Origin: a bacterium
Lineage (GTDB): Bacteria; Patescibacteriota; Saccharimonadia; Saccharimonadales; UBA4665
Length of the DNA stretch: 35,081 nucleotides
Assembly (NCBI GenBank): GCA_021811685.1
Contig: JAJZNT010000002.1
Span: 1-35,081, forward strand
Reading direction: 5' to 3'
The notes under the pieces were generated by a model. The model ran no database searches. It was given only the letters and a program-made list of their open reading frames with translations, and was not told the DNA's origin. Shown here in pieces: positions 9,915 to 17,689 of the stretch. Each line of letters starts with the position of its first letter. Position 1 is the stretch's first letter. Both the position numbers and the translations under genes were made by a program.

Positions 9915-9950
9915 AGAGTTATATTGGTGTTAACAAGCGCTATATATGGG
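9915..9950 (+). promoter_or_regulatory. Candidate tandem NrdR boxes upstream of nrdR
   Basis: agagttatattggtgt (9915-9930) and aagcgctatatatggg (9935-9950) resemble the AT-rich palindromic NrdR-box core; centres ~20-21 bp apart. Visual match only. Confidence 0.35.
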
Positions 9951-9987
9951 CTTTAAATCCCGCGCGCTAGGGTACATTTAAAAACAA

Positions 9988-10073
9988 ACACCTCAAAAAA
10001 CCGAAAAATCTTAATAAATTCTGATTTTATTTAGTTTAAAGATTTTTTGGCAAAATTTTATTAATGGAGGTGT
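9988..10073 (+). promoter_or_regulatory. Structured nrdR leader: AT-rich hairpin enclosed by a possible anti-SD/SD pairing
   Basis: ACACCTC (9988-9994) is complementary to GAGGTGT (10067-10073), which includes the nrdR SD; between them CCGAAAAATCTT (10001-10012) pairs with AAGATTTTTTGG (10039-10050). Confidence 0.45.
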
Positions 10074-10079
10074 AAACAG

Positions 10080-10559
10080 ATGCAGTGCAGCAAGTGCCAC
10101 AGTGAAGACATTCGAGTAATCGAATCACGTGATTCGGCCGACCGGCAAGCAATCAGGCGGCGACGCATGTGTAATGCTTGTGGTTATCGATTCACTACCT
10201 ATGAACGCATCGAGCGACCCCAGTTGATCGTTATAAAAAACGATGGGACCAGGCAGATGTTCAGCCGCGAAAAACTATTGGCCGGACTATACAAGGCCTG
10301 TGAAAAGACTTCGGTTACAAGCGTTCAATTAGAGAGCATGGTTAGTGACATCGAGGACGGACTGTATGCTTGCGGTGAGCAAGAAGTAAGCTCAGCCATG
10401 ATCGGAGATATGGTTATGCAGCGACTAAGCTTACTAAACGAAGTTGCCTATGTACGTTTTGCGAGCGTATACAGACGATTTAAAGACATTGCGGGTTTTG
10501 AGAAGGAACTAAGTCATATCCGCGAACAGAACCGCCTGAGTAAAGCAGCACGCACCTGA
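10080..10559 (+). CDS. nrdR: Transcriptional repressor NrdR
   Basis: MQCSKCHSEDIRVIESRDSADRQAIRRRRMCNACGYRFTTYERIE zinc ribbon followed by ATP-cone domain. Confidence 0.96.
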   Translation: MQCSKCHSEDIRVIESRDSADRQAIRRRRMCNACGYRFTTYERIERPQLIVIKNDGTRQMFSREKLLAGLYKACEKTSVTSVQLESMVSDIEDGLYACGEQEVSSAMIGDMVMQRLSLLNEVAYVRFASVYRRFKDIAGFEKELSHIREQNRLSKAART

Positions 10560-10628
10560 AATATATCGGATTGAATGTTGTCTTTAGCTAACAACGATTA
10601 GTATTGTGAGCTGAAGAGAGCTTTCAGG

Positions 10629-10651
10629 AAGCGTTAGTCATAACGCTTTTT
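10629..10651 (+). terminator. Rho-independent-type terminator after nrdR
   Basis: AAGCGTTA-gtca-TAACGCTT, perfect 8 bp stem, followed by T run. Confidence 0.65.
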
Positions 10652-10677
10652 GACAACTCAAATAAACACATTAAAAT
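10650..10677 (+). promoter_or_regulatory. Putative nrdJ promoter TTGACA-16-TAAAAT
   Basis: -35 TTGACA 10650-10655 overlaps the terminator T-tract; -10 TAAAAT 10672-10677. Confidence 0.6.
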
Positions 10678-10698
10678 ATTAAAAAACTAAAAAAGTTT

Positions 10699-10751
10699 TC
10701 GGGTAATATGTAAAAGCTTAACGTGTGAGGGGCTTTTAGAATGGGACCCGA
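10699..10751 (+). promoter_or_regulatory. Nested stem in the nrdJ 5' leader
   Basis: TCGGGT (10699-10704)/ACCCGA (10746-10751) encloses AAAAGC (10712-10717)/GCTTTT (10732-10737), ~20 nt before ATG 10772. Confidence 0.45.
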
Positions 10752-10771
10752 TCTAAGAAAGGGTAAAAACT

Positions 10772-13540
10772 ATGGGACAGGCTACCGACCTAGGGGTGGG
10801 GCGGGTATTCACCCCCGCTAAAAGTAAGGCGTATGATCAGCTGGATTGGGAAGAGAGGCATTCTTTGCTCACTAATCCGCAGACCAATGAAGTAGTATTC
10901 GAGCAGGAAAACATTAAATTTCCTACCGGCTGGTCTCAGAATGCCGTTAACATTGTTGCGCAGAAATACTTTAATGGCACTCCGGGCACCAGTGACCGGG
11001 AGTACTCTTTAAAGCAGCTGATTGACAGAGTGGTAGATACCATTGTCAGCCATGGAGTTAGTGAGGGATACTTTGATTCAGATACGACAACCGAGAACTT
11101 CAGAGAAGAACTTAAATATGTATTGGCTACCCAAAGGGCGGCTTTTAATTCACCGGTTTGGTTCAATATAGGGGCACCAGATAGGGCTCAGCAGGCCAGC
11201 GCCTGCTTTATTTTAGGTATTGAAGATACTATGCCGGCCATTCTTAACTGGTACGTTGAAGAGGGAATGATCTTTAAGGGCGGATCAGGTTCCGGTATTA
11301 ACTTAAGCGTGCTTCGCTCAAGTATTGAGCCGTTAAGTAAAAGCGCCGGTACGGCCAGCGGACCCCTAAGCTTTATGCGCGGAGCAGATTCTAGCGCCGG
11401 GGCGATTAAGAGCGGGGGCAAGACCAGGCGGGCAGCTAAAATGGTCATCTTAAATGTTGATCATCCGGATGTTTATGACTTCATTTGGTGTAAGGCGATT
11501 GAAGAGCGTAAAGCCCGTGACTTACAGAATTTAGGTTGGGATATGAGTCTGGACGGCAAGGATGCTTTCTCGGTCCAGTACCAGAACGCTAATCTTTCCG
11601 TCAGAGTAACAGATGATTTTATGCATGCCGTTGAGAATGATGACGACTGGGACCTAAGAGCGGTAACCACCGGTAAGGCTTTGCGCACAGTTAAGGCGCG
11701 CGATCTGTTCCATCAGCTGTCTGAGGCGGCCTGGGAATGCGCAGACCCCGGTATGCAGTTTGATACGGTAATTAACCACTGGCATACAACTCCTAAGGCG
11801 GGCCGCATTAACGGATCTAACCCTTGCAGTGAATATATGCACCTGGACAACTCAGCCTGTAACTTAGCTAGCATCAACCTGCTTAAATTCTTAAGAGATG
11901 ACGGTACCTTCATGATCGACGAATTCAAGCATACGGTAGAGCTGATCTTTACTGCCCAGGAAATTCTGGTCGGTTACAGTACTTATCCCACCGAGCGTAT
12001 TACTAAGAATGCTAAAGCCTATAGGGAGCTAGGGATAGGCTACGCTAATCTGGGAGCTTTGTTGATGGCCCAAGGTCTGCCCTACGACAGTGAAGAGGGA
12101 AGAGCTCAAGCAGCAGCGATAACCTCCTTACTTACTGGGCATGCTTACGCTACGTCGGCTAAAATGGCTGCCAAAGTTGGTCCGTTTGCCGGGTTCAGTA
12201 AAGACCGGGAAGGCATGATCCGTGTACTTAAGCAGCACCGGGCTGAGGTTTCTAAGATCAATGCCAGCTTAGTAAGTGAGGATTTGCTTAGTGCGGCAAC
12301 TAACGCCTGGGACGAAGCAGTTGAACTGGGTCAACGTTACGGCGTTCGTAACTCTCAGGCCAGCGTACTGGCTCCTACCGGTACTATTGGGCTGATGATG
12401 GATTGTGACACGACCGGAATTGAACCTGATCTTGGGCTGGTTAAGGTAAAGAAGCTGGTTGGCGGGGGAACAATGAGCATCGTTAACCAGACAGTGCCCA
12501 GGGCGCTCAGGTCATTAGGCTACCGCAAGGCCCAAGTTGACGATATCGTTAAGTATATAGATTCAGAAAAGACGATTGTCGGGGCACCGCACCTTAAGGA
12601 TGAGCACTTGCCGGTGTTTGCCTGCTCTATGGGGGATAACACTATTCATTATCTTGGCCACGTTAAGATGATGGCAGCAGTTCAGCCGTTTATTTCCGGC
12701 GCAATTTCCAAGACGGTTAACATGCCCGAAGAAGTTAGCGTAGAGGACGTTGAACAACTACACATGGATGCCTGGAAGATGGGGCTTAAGGCAATAGCTA
12801 TTTATAGGGACAACTGTAAGGTCGCTCAGCCGCTGTCGATGGCTAAGCGGGACGGTGAAGAGAATGATAAGTCTTCTGTTAAAGAAGATAACAGAATAGT
12901 AGTTACCGGTCCTGCTAGGCGTAAGCTGCCAAAAGTCAGGACCAGCCGAACCTACAAATTCCAGATTTCAGATCTAGACGGTTACTTTACGGTCGGGGAA
13001 TACGAGGATGGTAAGCCCGGAGAGCTATTCATAAATGTCAGCAAACAGGGCAGTACTCTGCGTGGACTCATGGACTCCTTTGCTATTTCGGTCAGTCTGG
13101 GTCTGCAATACGGGGTTCCGCTTAAGCACTATGTGCGTATTCTGCGCGGTACTTCGTTTGCCCCCGCAGGAGTAACAGACGATAAGCAGATCGGTACGGC
13201 TAGTTCAATTACCGATTACATCTTAAGACGTTTAGCGCTGGACTACCTGAGCTTTGAGGACCGACTTGAGCTGGGACTGGCAGATATCTCAGATATGGAA
13301 ACTTCTGAGCTGCAAACTTCACTGATTACCGAGCAGACTCAGGTAGTTGAGAGTGAACCGGTGGTTGAAGCGGGCGAAACGGTTGATGTAACTCTGGAAG
13401 TAGAGCAAGTTAGCACCAGTGTCGTTCAGGCTGTAACTGACCAGACGGCACCACTGTGCTATAACTGCGGCAATATTACCCAGCGCTCAGGCAGTTGTTA
13501 CGTATGTACTTCCTGTGGTAGCACTACAGGTTGCAGCTAG
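10772..13540 (+). CDS. nrdJ: Adenosylcobalamin-dependent (class II) ribonucleotide reductase
   Basis: FNSPVWFNIGAP, GSGSGINLS, NPCSEYMHLDNSACNLASINL, APTGTIGLMMDCDTTGIEPD; C-terminal Cys-rich CYNCGNITQRSGSCYVCTSCGSTTGCS. Confidence 0.93.
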   Translation: MGQATDLGVGRVFTPAKSKAYDQLDWEERHSLLTNPQTNEVVFEQENIKFPTGWSQNAVNIVAQKYFNGTPGTSDREYSLKQLIDRVVDTIVSHGVSEGYFDSDTTTENFREELKYVLATQRAAFNSPVWFNIGAPDRAQQASACFILGIEDTMPAILNWYVEEGMIFKGGSGSGINLSVLRSSIEPLSKSAGTASGPLSFMRGADSSAGAIKSGGKTRRAAKMVILNVDHPDVYDFIWCKAIEERKARDLQNLGWDMSLDGKDAFSVQYQNANLSVRVTDDFMHAVENDDDWDLRAVTTGKALRTVKARDLFHQLSEAAWECADPGMQFDTVINHWHTTPKAGRINGSNPCSEYMHLDNSACNLASINLLKFLRDDGTFMIDEFKHTVELIFTAQEILVGYSTYPTERITKNAKAYRELGIGYANLGALLMAQGLPYDSEEGRAQAAAITSLLTGHAYATSAKMAAKVGPFAGFSKDREGMIRVLKQHRAEVSKINASLVSEDLLSAATNAWDEAVELGQRYGVRNSQASVLAPTGTIGLMMDCDTTGIEPDLGLVKVKKLVGGGTMSIVNQTVPRALRSLGYRKAQVDDIVKYIDSEKTIVGAPHLKDEHLPVFACSMGDNTIHYLGHVKMMAAVQPFISGAISKTVNMPEEVSVEDVEQLHMDAWKMGLKAIAIYRDNCKVAQPLSMAKRDGEENDKSSVKEDNRIVVTGPARRKLPKVRTSRTYKFQISDLDGYFTVGEYEDGKPGELFINVSKQGSTLRGLMDSFAISVSLGLQYGVPLKHYVRILRGTSFAPAGVTDDKQIGTASSITDYILRRLALDYLSFEDRLELGLADISDMETSELQTSLITEQTQVVESEPVVEAGETVDVTLEVEQVSTSVVQAVTDQTAPLCYNCGNITQRSGSCYVCTSCGSTTGCS

Positions 13541-13561
13541 ATTGGTGTAAACTAAAGGCAC

Positions 13562-13837
13562 ATGAAGGTGCTAGTGCTTTATAGACCGAAGTCCGAACAC
13601 AGGGTGGCTGTTGAGGAGTTCATTAGGCGATATAAAGAGCAGTTTATAGACTCTCAGCTGGAGATATTAGACATAGATCAACGGGACGGCGCTGCCATGG
13701 CCAGTCTCTATGACATTTTGCAGTACCCCGGATTCTTGGTGCTGCGTGATGATGGAAGTGTTATGCAGAGCTGGCAGGGCAGCGACAATATACCAAGCGT
13801 TGAAGATATTCACTACTACGCTACTCCTCCTATCTGA
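13562..13837 (+). CDS. Thioredoxin-fold-like protein without cysteines
   Basis: MKVLVLYRPKSEHRVAVEEFIRRYKEQF...YDILQYPGFLVLRDDGSVMQSWQGSDNIPSVEDI; cis-Pro-like QYPGFLVL motif but no Cys in 91 aa. Confidence 0.6.
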   Translation: MKVLVLYRPKSEHRVAVEEFIRRYKEQFIDSQLEILDIDQRDGAAMASLYDILQYPGFLVLRDDGSVMQSWQGSDNIPSVEDIHYYATPPI

Positions 13838-13856
13838 TTGATGTTACAATGGATCT

Positions 13857-14059
13857 TGATAAGTCCGCTTGAGCAGCTATCAACTGCAATGGACCGGGAA
13901 GAAATACGCTTTAGTGTAGATTAGAACCCGCCGTCCGGGAGTCGATAATCCCCTTAAAATGAGTGCTTTTAGAGTTAAACCTTTAAAAGAAGTCGGATGG
14001 TACCGTCCCTTGAAATAAGGGATTCCGATGGATTTTAGAGGTTTTTATAATTAAGGGAC
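13857..14059 (+). promoter_or_regulatory. T-box leader of ileS, probably translational
   Basis: T-box core GTCGGA-TGGTACC-GTCCCTT-gaaat-AAGGGAT-TCCGAT (13992-14029), possible AUU specifier at 13920-13922, stem III-like hairpin 13966-13989, and GTCCCTT complementary to AAGGGAC at the ileS SD (14053-14059). Confidence 0.85.
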
Positions 14060-14063
14060 AGAT

Positions 14064-16970
14064 ATGAAGTTTACCCAAAACAGCAGAAGAGCAGCCAAAG
14101 AATACGAAGCTGACCTAGTTAAATACTGGGGAGATAAAAAGATCTTCGAGAAGTCTGTTGAACAGCGTTCGGCGGATAATTCCTATATATTTTACGACGG
14201 ACCGCCGTTTATTACAGGGGTTCCGCATCACGGTACGCTTTTATCCAGCATCGTAAAAGATGCGGTGCCGAGGTATTGGACGATGAAAGGCAAACGGGTT
14301 GAACGAGTTTGGGGATGGGACTGCCACGGTTTGCCGGCTGAAGTGTTTACCGAGAAAAAGCTGGGAATCCACGACAAAAGGGATATTGGTTCTAAAATAA
14401 GCCTTGAGGACTACATTCTAACCTGTAGGGAGAATATGGTGGTCACCGGCAACGCCTGGGAAGACACTATTGCGCGGATCGGCAGGTGGGTAGACTTTAA
14501 GGGTGCCTACCGTACGATGGATAAAGACTATATGGAGTCGGTATGGTGGGCGTTTAAGCAGCTATATGATAAGGGTAAGATTTATGAAGGCGAAAAGGTT
14601 CTACTTTATTGTATCCGTGACGCAACTCCTATATCTAAGGCCGAGGTTGCCCAGGATAACTCATACCAGGAAGACACCGATCCGTCGGTATATGTAAAAC
14701 TGAAACTTAAGGATAGCGACGCCTACTTACTGGCCTGGACGACTACGCCGTGGACTCTGCCAGCCAATACGGCTGCAGCCGTCAACTCCTCTATAGAATA
14801 CTCAGAAATAGAAATGGATGGCGAGCATCTAATAATGGCCAGTGAGCTAATAGACAAGGTCTTAGTCGATGAGAAACATCAGCCCCTGGATCACCGGGTG
14901 ATTAGGACTTTTAAAGGGTCTGAGTTGGTCGGTAAAAGCTATGAGCCGCTGTTTGAAGACCGTGGGGCTAATGCCCATATGATATGGGATGCGGATTACG
15001 TTAGCGTTGATGAAGGCACCGGTGTAGTTCATCTTGCGCCAGCCTACGGAGAAGAAGACTATGAACTAGCACGCGCTCATAATATCCCCGTCGTTGCAAA
15101 TGTTGATGATTACGGTGTCTATAGCAGCGGCGAATGGCAAGGATTAAATGTCTGGGAAGCAAATCGGCTTATTGCTAAAACCCTTCATAAACGGGGCGTA
15201 GTTTGGCGCATTGACTTTATAACCCACTCTTATCCCCATTGTCACCGCTGCGCAACCAAGCTGATTTACCGGGCTCACCCCAGCTGGTTTTTGGATATAG
15301 CCTCACAGCGAGAGCAAATGCTTGAGCTCAATAAAAATATCTATTGGTTTCCTGAGCATATTAAATACGGCAGATTCACTAAAACTGTAGAAAGTGCTCC
15401 TGACTGGAATATTAGCCGGGACCGGTTCTGGGCGACGGCAATGCCGGTATGGAAGGGTGTTGATAAAGACGGTAATGAACATATTAAGGTAGTCGGCAGT
15501 TACGCTGAGCTTAAGGAGCTATCCGGGGTTGAACTGGAAGATTATCATCGGCCATGGGTTGATGACATCAGCTTTAAGATTGACGGAGTTGAGTATAAAC
15601 GTATCGATAAAGTACTTGATTGCTGGTTTGAAAGCGGCAGCATGCCTTTTGCTCAATTTCACTATCCTTTCGAGAATAAAGATAAATTTGAAAAAGATTT
15701 TCCTTCGGACTTTGTTGCTGAATATGTCGGTCAGGTACGGGCCTGGTTTTATTATTTGCACACTATCGCAACTGGCTTGTTTGATACCCATGCCTTTAAT
15801 AATGTTATAGTTAGCGGAACTTTAGCCGGTAACGACGGCAGGAAAATGAGTAAAAGCTACGGTAATTTTACAGATCCGGGTGAGCTTATGGACCGATATA
15901 GCGCCGACGCCCTAAGATTTCTGTTGCTTAGCTCTCCGCTACTGAATGCGGAAGATTATTCGCTTGTCGATAAAGATGTGGCTGATGTTAGCCGTAAGTT
16001 AGCTATGATCTGGAATATATATGACTTCTTTAGTTTATATGCCGATGTTGACGGCTGGGAATGGAAGCCAGGAGATAGCGAGGCGCCTAAACCTGAACAC
16101 ATTCTGGACCGCTGGATATTGTCCAGACTAAACGAGCTTAACCTGATAATTGACTCCAGAATGCAGGCTTATGATATTCCAGGAGCTCTCAAAGAAGTTC
16201 TGCCGTTTGTCGATGACGCGTCAAATTGGTATGTCAGGCGCTCCCGCAAGCGCTTCTGGAAGAGTGAGAACGACCAGGACAAAGATCAGGCTTATGAAAC
16301 ACTGCATTATGTACTGACGCAGCTGTCCATATTGCTGGCGCCATTTATTCCGTTTCTAAGTGAAGAGCTATACCGCAAATTAACCGGAGGCTTAAGCGTT
16401 CATTTGCTCGATTGGCCGGCACCGGGAAAGGTAGAGGAGGATTTAATCAGCCAAATGTCCTACGTGCGTGAAGTTATTAATGAGGGACTTAGGCAGCGGG
16501 CAGGCGAGGGCGTTAAGGTCAGGCAACCGCTTGGATCAGTCAGTGTTTCTTTTGAGAGAGTTAATTTATCTGATGAGCTTAAGTCGATTATCGCCGAAGA
16601 GCTTAACGTCAAAGAAGTTAAAGAACTGAACGTTAGAGGTTCAAGCCAAACGGCAGTTATGGACTTAAGGGTTACTCCTGAACTAAAAAGGGAAGGTATT
16701 GCCCGGGAAATTATCCGAAACGTGCAGAATGCCCGCAAGAAAGCCGGACTAAAGGTTGATGATCGGATTGAGCTTCAGTTAGGCTCGGATAGCAAAGAAA
16801 TATCACAGGTATACACGGATGCGGGATTAGCCGACCTAATTCAACGGGAGACTCTTGCCCTAGAGCTTAATGAGTCCGAGCTTAAAGATGCATACTGGGA
16901 GAATGTGCAAGTAGACGGGTTAGAGCTAGTAATAAAGCTTAAAGTAAAAACAAATAGTGTGCAGAGATAA
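14064..16970 (+). CDS. ileS: Isoleucyl-tRNA synthetase (looks like the eukaryote-like type)
   Basis: FYDGPPFITGVPHHGTLLSSIVKDAVPRYWTMKGKRVERVWGWDCHGLPAE, KMSKSYGNFTDP. Confidence 0.95.
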   Translation: MKFTQNSRRAAKEYEADLVKYWGDKKIFEKSVEQRSADNSYIFYDGPPFITGVPHHGTLLSSIVKDAVPRYWTMKGKRVERVWGWDCHGLPAEVFTEKKLGIHDKRDIGSKISLEDYILTCRENMVVTGNAWEDTIARIGRWVDFKGAYRTMDKDYMESVWWAFKQLYDKGKIYEGEKVLLYCIRDATPISKAEVAQDNSYQEDTDPSVYVKLKLKDSDAYLLAWTTTPWTLPANTAAAVNSSIEYSEIEMDGEHLIMASELIDKVLVDEKHQPLDHRVIRTFKGSELVGKSYEPLFEDRGANAHMIWDADYVSVDEGTGVVHLAPAYGEEDYELARAHNIPVVANVDDYGVYSSGEWQGLNVWEANRLIAKTLHKRGVVWRIDFITHSYPHCHRCATKLIYRAHPSWFLDIASQREQMLELNKNIYWFPEHIKYGRFTKTVESAPDWNISRDRFWATAMPVWKGVDKDGNEHIKVVGSYAELKELSGVELEDYHRPWVDDISFKIDGVEYKRIDKVLDCWFESGSMPFAQFHYPFENKDKFEKDFPSDFVAEYVGQVRAWFYYLHTIATGLFDTHAFNNVIVSGTLAGNDGRKMSKSYGNFTDPGELMDRYSADALRFLLLSSPLLNAEDYSLVDKDVADVSRKLAMIWNIYDFFSLYADVDGWEWKPGDSEAPKPEHILDRWILSRLNELNLIIDSRMQAYDIPGALKEVLPFVDDASNWYVRRSRKRFWKSENDQDKDQAYETLHYVLTQLSILLAPFIPFLSEELYRKLTGGLSVHLLDWPAPGKVEEDLISQMSYVREVINEGLRQRAGEGVKVRQPLGSVSVSFERVNLSDELKSIIAEELNVKEVKELNVRGSSQTAVMDLRVTPELKREGIAREIIRNVQNARKKAGLKVDDRIELQLGSDSKEISQVYTDAGLADLIQRETLALELNESELKDAYWENVQVDGLELVIKLKVKTNSVQR

Positions 16971-17035
16971 CAATTAATACAATTTAATTTGGTGTCGAGC
17001 TATCTTGTTTGAGCGAGGACACTAGTGCATCCTCT

Positions 17036-17065
17036 TTGACAGCCACCCCCTATATCTGGTAGAAT
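17036..17065 (+). promoter_or_regulatory. Putative rplU promoter TTGACA-18-TAGAAT
   Basis: -35 17036-17041, -10 17060-17065. Confidence 0.55.
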
Positions 17066-17107
17066 CTATCGGTAACTTTTTAAGACCTCTAAAGGTAAAT
17101 CTAAATT

Positions 17108-17413
17108 ATGAAAAAGGCAGTAATAGTTGCCGGATCAAAGCAATATCTGGTGTCGGAAGGCGATGTTTTAGATGTTGAAAAGCTTAAGGCTGAAAAGAAA
17201 GTAGACTTTACGCCCATATTAGTCATAGATGGGGCTAAAGTAAGCGTCGGAAAACCAGATGTAGCGGCCTCTAAAGTAACCGCAGATATTCTTGAAGCAG
17301 ACAAGTTAGGGGAGAAAAAAACCTCCGTTCGTTATAAGGCTAAAAAAAGAGTTCACACGGTTCACGGACATCGTCAGCACTTAACTACGATAAAAATAAC
17401 TAAAATCGTTTAA
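17108..17413 (+). CDS. rplU: 50S ribosomal protein L21
   Basis: MKKAVIVAGSKQYLVSEGDVLDVEKL...GEKKTSVRYKAKKRVHTVHGHRQHLTTIKITKI. Confidence 0.94.
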   Translation: MKKAVIVAGSKQYLVSEGDVLDVEKLKAEKKVDFTPILVIDGAKVSVGKPDVAASKVTADILEADKLGEKKTSVRYKAKKRVHTVHGHRQHLTTIKITKIV

Positions 17414-17424
17414 TTTAAAACTAG

Positions 17425-17468
17425 TGCAGTTAAATTTTTGATTGTGGATAACTTTAAACTGCAATTTT
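17425..17468 (+). terminator. Inverted repeat followed by T run after rplU; loop contains a DnaA-box-like 9-mer
   Basis: TGCAGTT (17425-17431)/AACTGCA (17457-17463) then ATTTTTA; loop holds TGTGGATAA (17443-17451). Confidence 0.4.
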
Positions 17469-17480
17469 TAGTGTGGTTAA
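17443..17480 (-). promoter_or_regulatory. DnaA-box-like sites
   Basis: TGTGGATAA (17443-17451) is the exact reverse complement of TTATCCACA; TGTGGTTAA (17472-17480) differs at one position. Confidence 0.4.
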
Positions 17481-17689
17481 AAACGCAACTGGAAAAAAAC
17501 GCATATCATGTAAATAACACCGCAATATCTCTGCCCTAAAACTGAAAATTTACTTAAATCGTATATTTTGACAACATAATTCATAGCAAAAAATACAAAT
17601 TTACCACTACTATACGCATGCAAAAATTACTCAAAAAGACCTTGATTACTCTTTAAACATGATAGATACTTACATGCATAGGATTGGAT

